Below, piece by piece: positions 29,982 to 41,739 of a stretch of DNA of 64,000 bases. Origin of the DNA: Mauremys mutica (Eukaryota > Chordata > Testudines > Geoemydidae); contig NC_059079.1 of the NCBI RefSeq assembly GCF_020497125.1, forward strand, positions 48,619,114 to 48,683,113, in the 5' to 3' direction. The position numbers and the translations under genes are program-made. Under the pieces are notes generated by a model. It did not search any database, was not told the origin of the DNA, and saw nothing but the letters and a program-made list of their open reading frames with translations. Each line of letters begins with the position of its first letter. The first letter of the stretch is position 1.

Positions 29982-32900
29982 CGCCATATCCTCTGCCACA
30001 CATCAGAATTTATATACAAGTGAGAGTTTTACATTTTGACAGTAACAAAGTAATACAAAGAGACAAATATCCTCGAAGTTCTGCTTACAGAATAATGATG
30101 TAATGAAATAAATAATTCTGCAGTTCTGAGAACACTCAGAGTCATCCTGTTTCAAAAACCAACAGTGCATACTAAGGACAATTTAGAGATTGTGCCACAC
30201 TAAGAATTCTGCCCCCACATCTGTTGCCCTTCCTCCCTCTTCCCCAACACATTACAGATCTAGAGTTTACCAAGAATTCTGTGGTGGTTTGTTTTCGGCT
30301 TGGGGCCTATCTTTACTACAAATTATTAAAATGATTAATATGCCAATCACTGTTTCCTTTTTTCCAACTTCTTTTAAGTATCTAACTAAATTATTTTTAA
30401 ACTCCACTTTAAAAAAAGGAGAGTCCAAGATGGGACTGGGTTACTAGGTGGACAAGGATAGTTGAGCCATACTCACCCAGAATAAAGGAGCTGAGCTTTT
30501 GAAGAATAATATAGTATCTAATTTCTAAAACTTTCTCTCCAGTTTTTCTTACCTCTACAAGTATTCTCAGGCTTGAGAAGAAGCACAGGGTCAACCATGA
30601 CCAACTAACAGATTTTAAAGGGTAAAAATGCCATCTATGCTAGTGTTTAAACAAGTTTTAATACACTTTCAAGTGTGACCTATTTTTCCTAGTCTAGATG
30701 TGGCCTCAGTCTGTTAGTGGTACACCTGACTCTCAGGATCAGTCAGAAATAGGTGACAAGATCTGCATGGAACTGGAATATTTCAGTGCCTTTCTTTCTG
30801 CACTACTTCACTGTTCTGCAGTACATCTATAAACATAACCTGTAATTACCTTTTGTACCTTCTCATTCTTCCCCAAACAAACATTCTCCAGGCTTTGGAT
30901 TTTGCTATAAACTCAGATGCTCAGGCAAATCTAACCCAATAGATTCAATAAGAGTTTTCCAGGATGAAAGAAGTCACAACCAGCAGTACTGCAATCTCTG
31001 ACCTCTACATTTGGGCCACATACTGAGTATTGTGCTAAGCCAAAGTTAAACATGCTTTGCACAGAAAAAGGGGATAGAATCCACCTCCCAGGCGTGGAGC
31101 ACCACCAGAGACACACTGTAGCTGTGGCTGCAGCCTCAGAACCAAAGTAATGGAAGCAGCTCCTCTGCAGTGCTTCAAGTGGTGTGAAAAAGTGGGGGGA
31201 TCTATCACCCTCACATCTGCCTCTCTTCTACCTAGCAATTAATTCTGCTCCCAACCCCAAATCAATTCTGTACCCACCCCATCACATCACCTCTGCTCCT
31301 CATGCATCTCCTGGGTTCCTTCACCTCCATTCCCAGGCCAGAGGGGTGGTTGTAGCTGGGCCCCCTTTACCTATTCCAAGCTGGGTGTTAAGGGGAGGGG
31401 GAGGAGTATTGCTCAGAAGTGGAAGGAGTGGAGTCACTCTGAGATACTGAGGTTCTTCTGCTCCTTCCTCCTTTCCTGTGAGAACAGTGTCAGCTCCTGC
31501 GAGGAGAGGGAGAGAACTCTGCCTTTTCCTGCATCAGCTCTGATTGGCTTCTCTTTCCCAAAAGATTGGTAAGTGGGGGAAAAGCAGCCAATCAGAAGGG
31601 GTTTTCCCACAGGAGATTCTGTATATGTGCACCCCTCACCAATCTGACTTGCTGCTTAGCAATTTTGTCTACCCTTGCAACCTGGAGCACTTAAAGCACT
31701 GCCCTTTATTTTCCTTTAGTGGGAGAAGGGAGGAAGTTGGGTCAGTAAATCAGAGTTGTCTTCCCACGCTCCTGAACTAATGCATGGAATAGAGTCTCCT
31801 TGTATGGCCTCTCTATGGCTAGGAACACCCATCCCTGTGCAATGGAACGTTGCGAGTTCTGCCCCTTAAGACTTATCACACCCCTCCTGCAAGATTTGGT
31901 TGTATAGAAGGCCCTGCTCCCACAATGGGTTCCATGCAGGCAGGTCCCTGGGTGCTCACAGTCAAGAGGGCTCCATGCAGGTACAGGGGTTTGCTTATAA
32001 CAGGATCTCCTTCTTTGTAAGAAAGATGTTCTCCTTTTAGTCTCTCTGCATCAAGAAACAAAGACAATGAAAAGTAACTATAAAGGCAATTACTTTACAG
32101 CACTTTTTTAGGCTGTGTTTGTAGCACATAAATCATATTAGCATTTATTCTAAAAGAGTAATTGAGTCCTCAAAATGTTTAAGGAAAATATGACAACAGT
32201 TTAAAACTTTTTGTTTAAAATGATGTTAATAGCTCTCCTCATAGGTTTTGCTTATAAATAACCTGGCCTCAAGTGCCTTATGTTAAGTGGTGGGGATTTT
32301 TCATTTTGCTTCTGGCCATCCAATTGCTTAAAACATGTGGCTGTAGAAAGGCTTTTCTCACCTCCTGTGTTTTAAAGGGACACAGTCAGATTTAAACTGC
32401 AAAGCTTAAAAACAAACAAACAAAACAATCCCCTGTGTTCTTTAGGTTCAATTGCAGAGATTTTTAGGTTGTGGTTTTTTTTTCAGCTTGTATTTTACAT
32501 TACACATCTTCAACATTTACTTTAACTGAAGAACAGAAGTAAAACATTTTGCAACAGTGTTTTAGAGTTCTGCAGTATATCTGGGCTTTGATTTACAAAA
32601 GTGTACTAGTAACTCAACAATTTAGGGCCATGACCTCTCAAATGTATCTGTGTAGATAGGCCCCTGTATCCATATGGATCCAGGTGCAGGATCTGGGCTT
32701 TAGACTTCATAAACTATTTTGGAGCATGACACTGTTGTCACCTTTACTTGGGGTCAGATGCCCCTTATGCCGAGTAGTAGCTAATCCCAAAAATGTCAAT
32801 GGAGTAATGGAATAAGGTGCTACCAAAGATGAGTGGTACCTCACTCTACAAATAACCTTAGTGAAGTCAATGGGGACCACTTTACTACCAAAGAAGTGTG

Positions 32901-33055
32901 AAAGTATCAGAATCCAGCTCTTTGTGTCAAGAGAAAAACTTAGGGCCATATTGTGCCACTGTAGCTCCCATAGGTCCAGATAGAAATCCTTACCCATGCT
33001 GAGTAGTGCTTTACATTACGAGTGATCTTAACTTCAGTGGGACTATTTGTGGAAT
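29982..33055. other. No gene or clear repeat seen
   Basis: Three kilobases of mostly unique sequence. Short open frames near 31184-31450 and 31544-31780 lack domains and have no splice context. No regulatory element can be called from sequence alone. Confidence 0.45.
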
Positions 33056-33258
33056 AAGGTTACGTTGTTGATCAGTTAGAGAACATGCTTGTTTAAAGTT
33101 GCACAATGCTCCCTTATAATGTTGTTTGGCAGCCGCCTGCTTTGTCCACTGCTTGCAGAAAGAGCAGCCCGTTGGAGCTAGTGGTGGGGGCTTGGAACCA
33201 GGGTGGACCGGCAGTCCCCCATTAGCTCCCTGGACCCCTAAGTTCCCTGTGTGGCAGC

Positions 33259-33593
33259 CAGGGCCGGCTCCAGACCCCAGCGCGCCAAGCAGGCGCGTGG
33301 GGCGGCATTGTCGGGGCAGGGCGGCATTTGGCTCCGGTGGACCTTCCGCAGTCATGCCTGCGGAGGGTCCCCTCTTCCCGCGACTCCGTTTGAACTCCCA
33401 CAGGCATGACTGCGGCGGGTGCGCTGGTCCCGCGGCTCGGACGGAGCTCCCGCAGGCGTGCCTGCGGATGCTCCATCGGAGCCGCGGGACCAGCGCACCC
33501 GCCGCAGACACTTCTGCCCCTGCCGCGGGACTGGGGAAGGGCGGCGAGCGCGCCGCCCTGCTTGGGGCGGCGTAATTTCTAGAGCCGCCCCTG
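33259..33593. mobile_element. hAT-type MITE family, copy 1 (perfect 8-bp duplication)
   Basis: 335 bp, starting CAGGGCCGGCTCCAG and ending CTAGAGCCGCCCCTG, flanked by GTGGCAGC at 33251-33258 and 33594-33601. The interior is made of GC-rich inverted blocks such as 'tcccgcaggcgtgcctgcgga' type palindromes and 'ggagccgcgggacc'. It belongs to one family with 38109-38381, 43582-43922 and 54348-54626. It sits inside a Tigger-like element. Open reading frames on both strands are by-products of the CpG-rich palindromes. Confidence 0.9.
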
Positions 33594-33924
33594 GTGGCAG
33601 CTGCCCATCAGGCTATCGATTGCCGGGCAGCTCAGCTGTCCCTCCCTCCACTGCCGCATGCTGCTCCTGCCCTCGGCCTTGGAGCTGCTCCTGGAAGCCT
33701 CCTGCTTGCTGTGCAAGGGGTGGGGGAAGAGGAGTGCTAATGTCAGGGTATCCTCTCCCCCACCACTCCTGCCCCCTGCTCCAAAGAGCACGGGTGGGGG
33801 GGGACACAACAGGGCTCAAGAAGGAGAGAGCTTGCTGGCAGCAGCTGCTGTCTCAATTTGCTAATCTACTTAAAAAGGCAATGTACTTAGAGTGTGGTCA
33901 GCGTACTTAAAGGGGCAATACACG

Positions 33925-34004
<80 letters not shown>
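33925..34004. repeat. Compound (TC)n(AC)n microsatellite
   Basis: About 20 TC units pass directly into about 17 AC units. The open frames across it are repeat translations only. Confidence 0.95.
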
Positions 34005-34006
<2 letters not shown>

Positions 34007-34424
34007 TGTGTGTCTCTGTCTCACTCTGACATGCTGTCTCCCCTCTCTCCATTCATGTTGCCTTGTAGAGTGTGAGGCTACATTAACAACGTGTTAACCC
34101 TTGAGGGCTCAGCCCAGTGCTAGTTCATCATTTAGCAGTAAGGCATTCCCTGGGAAATATCCCATCCTCTTCCACCCTCCAACTTCTCCACCTCAACCAA
34201 ACTTCACAATCATCATTGCTGTGCACAGTATTAAATTGTTTGTTTGTGTATATGTGTGTATATATATATAAAATAGTCTTTTGTCTGGTGAATTTTTTTT
34301 TCTGGAACCTAACCCCCTCATTTACATTAATTCTTATAGGGAAATTGGATTCGCTTAACATCGTTTTGTTTAAAGTAGCATTTTTCAGGAACATAACTAC
34401 AACATTAAGCAAGGAGTTACTGTA

Positions 34425-35055
34425 CTACCCAATAAGAGTAAGGGTGTTGGAATACTCTTGCCCTTAATTATTTGATAGTATAACAATTGGAAACCTCTTT
34501 ACTTCCCACGCACCGAAAACCTGACTGACATGCACTTGAATCCTTGCCTAAAACAGTTAACTAACTACATATATTAAGCTACTGAGAGTACTTTTCTGTT
34601 TAGAAGTACAGGAGAGTGACAATTGTCATCTTGGCTGGATTATTTATTAAAAGGAATATCATTTAGACTTCTCCACCTCATTTGAATTACAAATTTAACT
34701 GCTGCAATCTATTTATAACTTGTTTACTAAACTGCAAACTATGGTACAATAGGTGAATGATTCCAGTGGTTACAGTTTGAGGCCAGAAGAAAAAAGCCAA
34801 GTGAAGTCAGTGGACAGACTCCTATTGTCTTCTGTGGGTTTTGGGTCAGGCTCTATTTGATGTAGCTGTCATATTGCAGTCTGATCCTGCAGTTGTTTAG
34901 GCACATGAGTCAAGTTACTGCTGATTCTTCTTGCTAAAATCCTCAATTTCCCTGCTGTTTCCATTCATTGCACTGGACAGTCCATATGATTTTACCTTAC
35001 TGAGCGCACTGACATCACAAATTGTGTGATCCAATGGCTAATGCCGTATTGACAA
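34425..35055. other. No gene or clear repeat seen
   Basis: AT-rich sequence without supported features. Confidence 0.45.
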
Positions 35056-35059
35056 GCTC

Positions 35060-35315
35060 AAATGTTCAAAATATGAGTCAACCCTCCAAAAATCATGAGA
35101 TTGCTTTAAAATTATGAAATCTAAAAAATAAATTGGAGGTTCTTTTTATTTACTTTCTGTTTGTGAACCTTCGGCATTCATATTTATAAGCTTTTCCCTA
35201 AAACCATGAGAACTAGAGACTTACTTTATTTTAAAATCAAAGCCAATTTTTTCATATAATACCATAACTCCTGGAGTTGGAGCCTTTAAGAAAAAGGCCA
35301 GAACTCATCAAGGAT
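35060..35315. repeat. Old dispersed repeat, copy 1 of 3
   Basis: Shares ordered blocks with 36320-36585 and 57715-57985: 'aatcatgag(a/g)ttg', 'ttctttttatttactttctg', a 'tttgtgaacct' block, 'ctaaaaccatgagaacta', 'aactcctggagttggagcct' and 'aagaaaaaggcc'. It is roughly 250 bp, diverged, and probably a non-autonomous DNA element whose ends carry 'atcatgag'. Family name not certain. Confidence 0.55.
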
Positions 35316-35787
35316 GGCAATGAATGCAATGAATCAGATAAAAGGTGTTACATGGGTTGCGTGACCAGTAGTGGAAGCATATGAGTTCAATATTGTCTGT
35401 GATGCTGCAGCAATTTGGCAGTTTTGAAATGGCCTCTTTGACCTGATGAGTGCACTTTTGGATTTACATTTACCTTTCAAATATTGTATTCTAGCCCATT
35501 TGTTTTACTTTCAAAGGTGTCTGTAACTATGGCATATCCTTGTCTACGCTTTGTTGCACCAGTGCTGGCCCTATACCAACAGCTGGCCACCAACGGCTGA
35601 GTCAGGGCTGTTCCAGAGTATTGTCAAGAAAAGGTTATTTTAATTGAGATGCTCATCTACTGGAGTTTGATAGAGATTTCCCGGGGGGGAGGGGTGCCAG
35701 CAAAGTTGCAATCCTTATTTCTGGGTTTGCATATGTTATCCCAGGGCTCTAAAATCTGCTTCGCTGCAGGAGTAGGACAAAAAGATA

Positions 35788-35945
35788 ACAGCGACAAAGA
35801 GTCCCATGGCACCTTATAGACTAACAGAAGTATTGGAGCATGAGCTTTTGTGGGTGAATACCCACTTCATCAGACGCATGTGGTGGAAATTTCCAGAGGC
35901 AGGTATAAATATACAGGCAAGAATCAGTCTAGAGATAATGAAAAG
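35788..35945. repeat. Turtle-type interspersed repeat fragment
   Basis: 'acaaagagtcccatggcacc', 'ttatagactaacagaagtat', 'tttgtgggtgaatacccact' and 'tcatcagacgcatg' form a sequence I recognise as highly repeated in turtle and other reptile genomes. I do not know its class with certainty; a Penelope-like element is one possibility. Confidence 0.45.
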
Positions 35946-36319
35946 ATAACAGTGCTTCACTAAAGAGTCTATCAGCCTTTCCATGGTGAACTTTTATTTT
36001 GGCAGTTTTAGTATCGTGGCCAGTTTAAATTATATTAGCCTTCAACACACAGTACATATTTCAAATGTGGATCTTTCCTCAGTCTCTGAAATTGCAGCCA
36101 TAAATGGTATTTGCATGTATAAAGTGGGTAGACAGTTGCTATTTTAAGAAGCCGTGGATGAAATCTGAACTTAAATGTCCAGAAGCAAATCTGAACAATA
36201 ATAATTAATAATAAAGTTTTAAATCAGTTAAAGCTGCTGCTGTGCTCCAACAAACATATGCATTGCAGCATTAGCGGTATCTAAAAGAAGGTGAGATCTC
36301 ATTGTCTACATCAGTAGTA

Positions 36320-36585
36320 CTAATCCTAATTGTTCAAAACTGACGAGTCAAGCCTCAGAAAACCATGAGGTGTTTTTTTTTTAAATGCCACTTTTTGGGT
36401 TCCTTTTATTTGCCTTCTACTCTTTGTGCCTTGGCTTTAGAGTTCACCTGTTCAAGCTTTGCTTTGCAACCCTGATGGCTAGAAACTTTTAAAAATGAAA
36501 TCTGAGAGTCTCACATAAACACAGGACTCTGTGTTGGGGCTTTAAGAAAAACACCAAATATTGCAAGAGTTAGCAATGTTTAAAT
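36320..36585. repeat. Old dispersed repeat, copy 2 of 3
   Basis: 'aaaaccatgaggtg', 'ggttccttttatttgccttc', 'aaccctgatggctagaaact', 'ctgagagtctcacataaaca' and 'ggctttaagaaaaacaccaa' match copies at 35060 and 57715 in the same order and orientation. Confidence 0.55.
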
Positions 36586-36589
36586 CCAG

Positions 36590-37450
36590 CAATCCCTTTT
36601 TAATGCAGGTAGAGACCTTGTAAAATGTTTACTCCTCTAATACTGTTTATAGGCAGCACAATGTCCTCAAACACTTGTTTACTTTCACTTTCTGTTTCTC
36701 CCACTCCTCTCCTGTCAAACTTCACCCACTTAGGGATGGGGTTGGATGAGAAATCCATTACAATATTCTACCAGATGCCAACCAGATTACTATGGCATGG
36801 CTATTTCATCTCCCTGCTGTGTTTCAGGATATCACTACACAAATAACTATTTCCTAATCACGCTGCTTTCTCCTGCTCATTTCATGAAGTGATGTCACAA
36901 TGACATCAGTAGCAGTGGTGTTGGCTTTGCTGAATGAATCAAGTGGGAGGGGCAGAGCTGCTTGCGAAAATCCTGCTACAGCAATGACTGATATGGGAAA
37001 TATTAAGAAAGGACATGACAAGATAGTGTGTGGGGGAGAGGGTGGGGGGAACTGTATGTGTACATTTTAAAACAAGTTTGATGGAGTATGACAATTGTTT
37101 TGTATGACTTTTAGATCTACAGAATGAGGCAAAATGCAGCAGTGAAGCTTTTCAGACTCATAATTTTTAGAAATGAAACAATTAGCGCACATCTGGTCTT
37201 TGTTCTTGAACTACGTATTTCATTGGGCTTTGCACAGTATGTTAATGGAATGGTTAAGGGTGCATATCTCACTGTGTACACATGTGAATTATTCCTACAG
37301 GCTAGGTGTGTGTCGGAACAAAGAAAGAGACAATGCATTGTTGCAACTGATGTTCTAGCTTGTATTTCTGCTTGCTTAGAGATGGAGAGAAGAGCGGCTT
37401 GAGAGCTGGTGTCAGTGAGCTAGTTGGTGTTTGTAATGTTATAGCAGTCA
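36590..37450. other. No gene seen
   Basis: Unique-looking sequence. Short open frames at 36625-36846 and 37124-37402 have no recognisable domain, signal or splice context. Confidence 0.45.
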
Positions 37451-37454
37451 AAGA

Positions 37455-37740
37455 CTCCAGTTAGGATCAGGGCCCCATTGTTTTAGGTGTTGTACAAACC
37501 TGCAGGCAAACATGATATGACCTATAAAGAGTTTACTTATAGATTTTACATTCAGGAGGGACCCCTGTGATCTTGTCTGAACTCCTGCAGAACACAGGCA
37601 ATATAGAGCCTGAATTTGTCTAGCTTCAGCTTCCATCCATTGTATCTCTTTATGCCTTTTTTTGATAGATTGATGAGCCAGCTATTATCATACAGCTCTT
37701 TCCCATGCAGGCACTTGTGGACTATGATAAAGTCACTTAG
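37455..37740 (-). mobile_element. MIR-like tail followed by a CR1-like antisense fragment
   Basis: 'gccccattgttttaggtgtt' (about 37470-37500) is an antisense SINE tail. From about 37540, 'aggagggacccctgtgatct' to 'cttgtggactatgataaagt' reads like antisense CR1 3' sequence, old and diverged. Confidence 0.45.
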
Positions 37741-37744
37741 ATTC

Positions 37745-38800
37745 CAGTTTCATAGAGTTATAGAATTTTAAGGCCAGAAGGGTCCACCAGATCATTAGTC
37801 TGACCACCTGTACATCACAGGCCACCAACACCTCTCAGAACCCGCACACTAAACCCAACAACTGAAATTAGACCAAGGTATTACATTCCACAGAACACTA
37901 GACTATTATGTGCCACAGGCAGAGAACAGGAGGGACTGAAGTACGCCAAAGCCCTGGCGCCTGCAATTCATCAAGGTGCTATACCCAGGTGATACGAAAG
38001 CCACTCATCTGGTTTTGAACCAGACAATCCTCTTTTGGAGGGGTTGCCCTCTGCCAGTACTGAGACAAAATTTGACTTGGTTTTGTCTGATATTGGCTGA
38101 GGGATGCTCAGGGGCGGCTCTAGCCATTTCGCCGCCCCAAGCACGGCAGCATGCTGCGGGGGGCGCTGTGCCAGTCGCCGGTCCCGCGGCTCCGGTGGAC
38201 CTCCCGCAGACGTGCCTGTGGATGCTCCACCGAAGCCGCGGCACCAGTGGACCCTCCGCAGGCACACCTGTGGGAGGTCCACCGGAGACTCCTGCCGCCC
38301 TCCCGGCGACTGGGAGAGTGCCCCCCGCGGCATGCCGCCCCAAGCACGCGCTTGGCGTGCTGGGGCCTGGAGCCGCCCCTGGGGATGCTATTTTGAAGAG
38401 CATGCTCCTTTGTCCTTCACTGGCACGCTTTCACCCACACCCTGTGTGTTAGGTCACGCTGGCAAGGACAGGCCGGCATGCTCTTCAAAATGGTGCCCCC
38501 CTGCTCCTCCTCCTGGTGAGGTGTGGTCTGTGTGAAATCATGCCAGTGGGGGCATGCCCTGCCGTTCTTGGAAGTACCTTAACATCCAGTATTCTGGGAA
38601 CATGTGAGTGCGATGGCCACCCTACCAAGCAATCCTGGCAAGCAAGCCGCACCTCACACTCCAAAGGAAGATTGAAAAAATAACCCAATCTGACTGGGGG
38701 GAAAATTCCTTCCAGACTGCACAAATGACAGTTAACCGTCAGTATGTGAAACAAGCTAGCCAAGCACCGACAGTTCTCAGTACAACCTGAGAGCACCAGT
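37745..38800 (-). mobile_element. CR1-like LINE, antisense, interrupted by a hAT MITE
   Basis: 'catagagttatagaatttta' then 'gccagaagggtccaccagat' and 'aaacccaacaactgaaatta' is the antisense 3' part of a CR1-like element. After the hAT MITE at 38109-38381 the line probably continues ('cccaatctgactggggggaa', 'aattccttccagactgcac' near 38683-38722). Boundaries are approximate. Confidence 0.55.
38109..38381. mobile_element. hAT-type MITE family, copy 2 (perfect 8-bp duplication)
   Basis: 273 bp, starting CAGGGGCGGCTCTAGCC and ending GGAGCCGCCCCTG, flanked by GGGATGCT at 38101-38108 and 38382-38389. The interior has 'gccgccccaagcacg' near the left end and the inverse-like 'ccgccccaagcacgcgcttgg' stretch near the right end, with 'tcccgcggctccggtggacc' blocks between. 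Clear member of the family with copies at 33259, 43582 and 54348. Confidence 0.93.
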
Positions 38801-38995
38801 CCACCCTGTCCAGCCATGGCTATACTATTTAGTTCATCAAAGAAAAAGTTAAGCCTCTCACTGTAGGGTATGTTTTACAGACCTCAAATCATTCTTGTAG
38901 CTCTTCATATCATTCTTGCAGTTTAGTTTAGTTACTGCTGTTTTGATCTCTACTTAAACTGCTTCCCACTGTGCTATCTATGCCCCATTCATTGT

Positions 38996-39617
38996 CAGGG
39001 GCGGCGAGTTCTTTGGGCTTGTGGTGCCCGTGCTCCACCAATATGAGAGCACGGGGTCCCAGCTCCACCAAAGTTCAGGACCGGGTCTCTCTCCCGATCC
39101 CGCCTGCCGCCCCTGCGCACCTCCCCCGGAGCATCCCCTGGCCCTGCCTGCTGCCCCCGGGCAATTTAAAAGGGCCTGGGGCCCCCACCGCCACCACAGG
39201 CAGTGCAACAAGGCTAAGGCAGCTTCCTGCCCACCCGCTCCACTTCTGGAAGCGGCCGGCATGGGGGGAAAGGGGAAGGGATAGTCTCCACACACTGCCT
39301 CCACCCTGAGCACTAACTCTGTCAAATGTGGCCAATGGGAGCTGCGTGGGAGGTGCCTGCGGGCAGCGGCGCGTGGAGACCCCTCCAGCCCCCCGCCTAG
39401 TAGCTGCTGCCAGAGCGGGGTGCGGGACGCTTTCAGGAGCTGCCCGAGATAAGGGCTGCACCCCTCACACTCTCCTGCACCCCAATCCCCTTCCCCAGCC
39501 CAGAGCCTGCATCCCAGACTCCCTCCCAGAGCCTTAGGCAGGTGTGTGTGTGTGTGTGGGGGGGGACTTGGACCGATTCTGGGCACCACCAGACATTATA
39601 TAAACCTGCTGCCCCTG
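38996..39617. mobile_element. Non-autonomous hAT-type transposon, different family
   Basis: 622 bp, starting CAGGGGCGGCGAGTTC and ending AACCTGCTGCCCCTG, flanked by TTCATTGT (38988-38995) and TTCAATGT (39618-39625), one mismatch in 8. The interior is GC-rich with coding-like open frames on both strands that match nothing known. Its first ten bases agree with the MITE family at 38109, but the interior is distinct. Confidence 0.8.
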
Positions 39618-39625
39618 TTCAATGT

Positions 39626-40385
39626 GATAACTTTAATTTACTTTAGCATACGAGTAACCATAACGTTAAGGAAATGCAAGTGCATGCTTTGATGCTTCAG
39701 AACACAAATGTCTGTTACACAAAATATGTTGTTAACCTTAGGACTATATGATAATGGTAGTGCATATCATCTATGTTTCTTATCTTTCTGATCTTTCCCA
39801 TTAGCTTTGACATCGTGTGAATTACATCTTATTTCTTTCTTCCTTCTCTGCTGCCATTTCACTCCCCCTTTTTTCCCTCTTTGCACTTGGACAATTGTAG
39901 TTAATAATGTGCCTGTAAATTCCACAAAACCATAAAAAAAGATTTTGTGCTTAGTTGTTAGTGCCTAATGACACCAACATATATCTTGGTGACTTTTTAA
40001 ATAGCTAAGATCTTTAACTTTCTCAAACAGCTGCCATTTGTGCATAGTAGCTAAAAGGGCATTATTTGTGCATTGCAATTATATTGATTTATCAGCAGTG
40101 TCAAGATGAGAGAGAGAAGGACAGGAGTTTCAACCAGTTCAGATAAAAGTAAAGCTTTATATCCCTAATTACAGCCCCACTACGTGCTGCGGGAAGCGTG
40201 TCAGCTTTGCTGCAACCTGCTATTGGTTTCTATAGCTGCAGAACAATAGATTGAAGATCCTGATTACTTGGGTCTTGTGCTCCTCCCCTCTCTTTCTGTG
40301 GGGTGGAGCAGTTATGCAAGAAGGGCCTGAAAGGCCTCAAGCTGCAGGCATGGCAGGCAGCACTGCTAATGTGGGATGATCCCAC
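39626..40385. other. No gene or clear repeat seen
   Basis: AT-rich sequence with frequent stops; no supported feature. Confidence 0.45.
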
Positions 40386-40388
40386 CCA

Positions 40389-40615
40389 GGGGCATGCGCA
40401 GAGAGGGCAAGCAGAGGCTCGCCCCCTCTCCTCCCTCAGTAATTTTCAGGTGAACAGAACTTTTCTGGCCCCCTGGGGCTATGGAGGCAGGGAAGATCGA
40501 GCTCCTCCTGGGGCCGGGGTGGGGAGGGAGGGCAGTGAACATCTGTGCCGCCCCCCCCCCCAAAGGGGTCAAATTTGAGTTCCCTGCTCCCATCCTTGTG
40601 CCCTTTTTCTGCAGG
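40389..40615. mobile_element. GC-rich hAT-like fragment
   Basis: Begins 'caggggcatgcgcagagagg', a CAGGGGC-type start like the hAT elements here, and is GC-rich to about 40615 with a run of 11 C at 40550-40560. I find no inverse end or duplication, so it may be truncated. Low certainty. Confidence 0.4.
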
Positions 40616-41064
40616 CGCCCAGCAAGTACCTTTATATTCACCATATGGTTGGGGCTAGTCCCTACTGTATAGATAATGGTAAGGGGAGAGAGACATCTGC
40701 TGTTTGGGAATGCTGCCCTGGGTGACCTGGCAGAAATAACACTAGAGATGAGAGTGGAAATCATTCATGCTACATAAAATGCATGAACTTCTGTTCCTGC
40801 GCCTTTTGTCTCTCAATAGGGTTGGGTACTGTCAGGTGTAGCAAGAGCTCCATTGGGAACTATCACATAGGTGAGCTTGGTTCCACTGGGAAAGGGGAGG
40901 TGGGAGAGAACCATCAAGGGGGGATGACTGTCCACGGGGGTGCCCTGGGAGGCAGGTTCTAAGGCTGGGTGTAGTTTGCAGACTATATTCCCAGACTTTT
41001 CATGGGAATTCCGATTCCTCTCTCTCAAGTGGAAAATGAGCACTGACTCTGAGTTCACCCTTTG

Positions 41065-41340
41065 GGTGTGTCTACTCTGCAGCTGGGAGTGAGCTTTCCA
41101 GCCTGGGGAGGCAGATTTGTGTTAGGGGGGCTCACGCTAGAGCACTAAAAATAGCTGTATGGATGTTGAGGCCCCAATGGAGGCTCAGGCTAGCCCCCAA
41201 GCTCAAGCCCACCCTGCCCTCTGGGTCCGTGCTCAGGTGGCTAGCCCGAGCAGCCGCTAGTGCTGTGATGTTCACACAGCTATTTTTAGCATGCTAGCAC
41301 TCAGCACTGGCCTAACTCTACTTCCACTTTGAAATCAGAA
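41065..41340. mobile_element. MITE-like sequence with internal inverted blocks
   Basis: 'gcactaaaaatagctgtatg' at about 41142 pairs inversely with 'cacacagctatttttagcat' at about 41273, and 'tgtgtctactctgcagctgg' at the left looks like a degraded 'tgtctacact' end. The right end is not clear. Confidence 0.45.
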
Positions 41341-41505
41341 AAAATGTGCACTTATTCCAGAATAAGCATGTTCTGAAGGGGTTCTATTGCAGAACGACTT
41401 ATTCCTCTATAGCTGCTCCATTCAATTCTCCCATGTAGACAAGCACTAATGTTTAACAGGAACATGGAATTAATTAAAATGTCTTTACTTCAGTAAACTG
41501 AAGCC

Positions 41506-41735
41506 TTAACCCATGTCTACACTAGCAAGCTTACAGCGGCACAGCTGTACCAATACTGTAAGATCGCTCATGTAGGTGCGTTATGCTGATGGGAGAGTGT
41601 CTACCACTGATTTAATGCTGTGCACACAAGTGCTTATGCCAGCAAAACTTATGTTGCTCAGGAGTGTGGGTTTTTTAATACTTCTGAGCAACAAAAGTTT
41701 TGCCAACATAAGTGCTAGTGTGGACATGGCCGTAA
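41506..41735. mobile_element. PIF/Harbinger-like MITE, about 230 bp
   Basis: The left end TTAACCCATGTCTACACTAG matches inversely the right end CTAGTGTGGACATGGCCGTAA, and TTA/TAA at the borders fits a three-base duplication. Inside, 'gccagcaaaacttatgttgc' (about 41637) and 'gagcaacaaaagttttgcca' (about 41686) form a strong hairpin. Confidence 0.7.
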
Positions 41736-41739
41736 TCAA

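Larger units (their letters stand above)
33056..34422. mobile_element. Tigger/pogo-like non-autonomous transposon (copy B), left end truncated
   Basis: The right end 'ttcaggaacataactacaac' to 'aaggagttactg' (34422) followed by TA matches the right end of copy A at 11321. The left part, 'gagaacatgcttgtttaaag' and 'gcacaatgctcccttataat', matches copy A from about 10190, but the terminal bases are absent. The interior differs from copy A and contains a hAT MITE (33259-33593) and a compound microsatellite (33925-34005). Confidence 0.7.

Noticed and set aside
33011..33910. Arg/Pro/Ala-rich open frames on both strands resembling secreted or DNA-binding proteins
   Set aside because: They arise from the CpG-rich palindromes of the hAT MITE at 33259-33593; similar frames recur in the other three family copies.
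33925..34004. Ser/Leu and Thr/His repeat peptide
   Set aside because: It is the translation of a TC/AC microsatellite.
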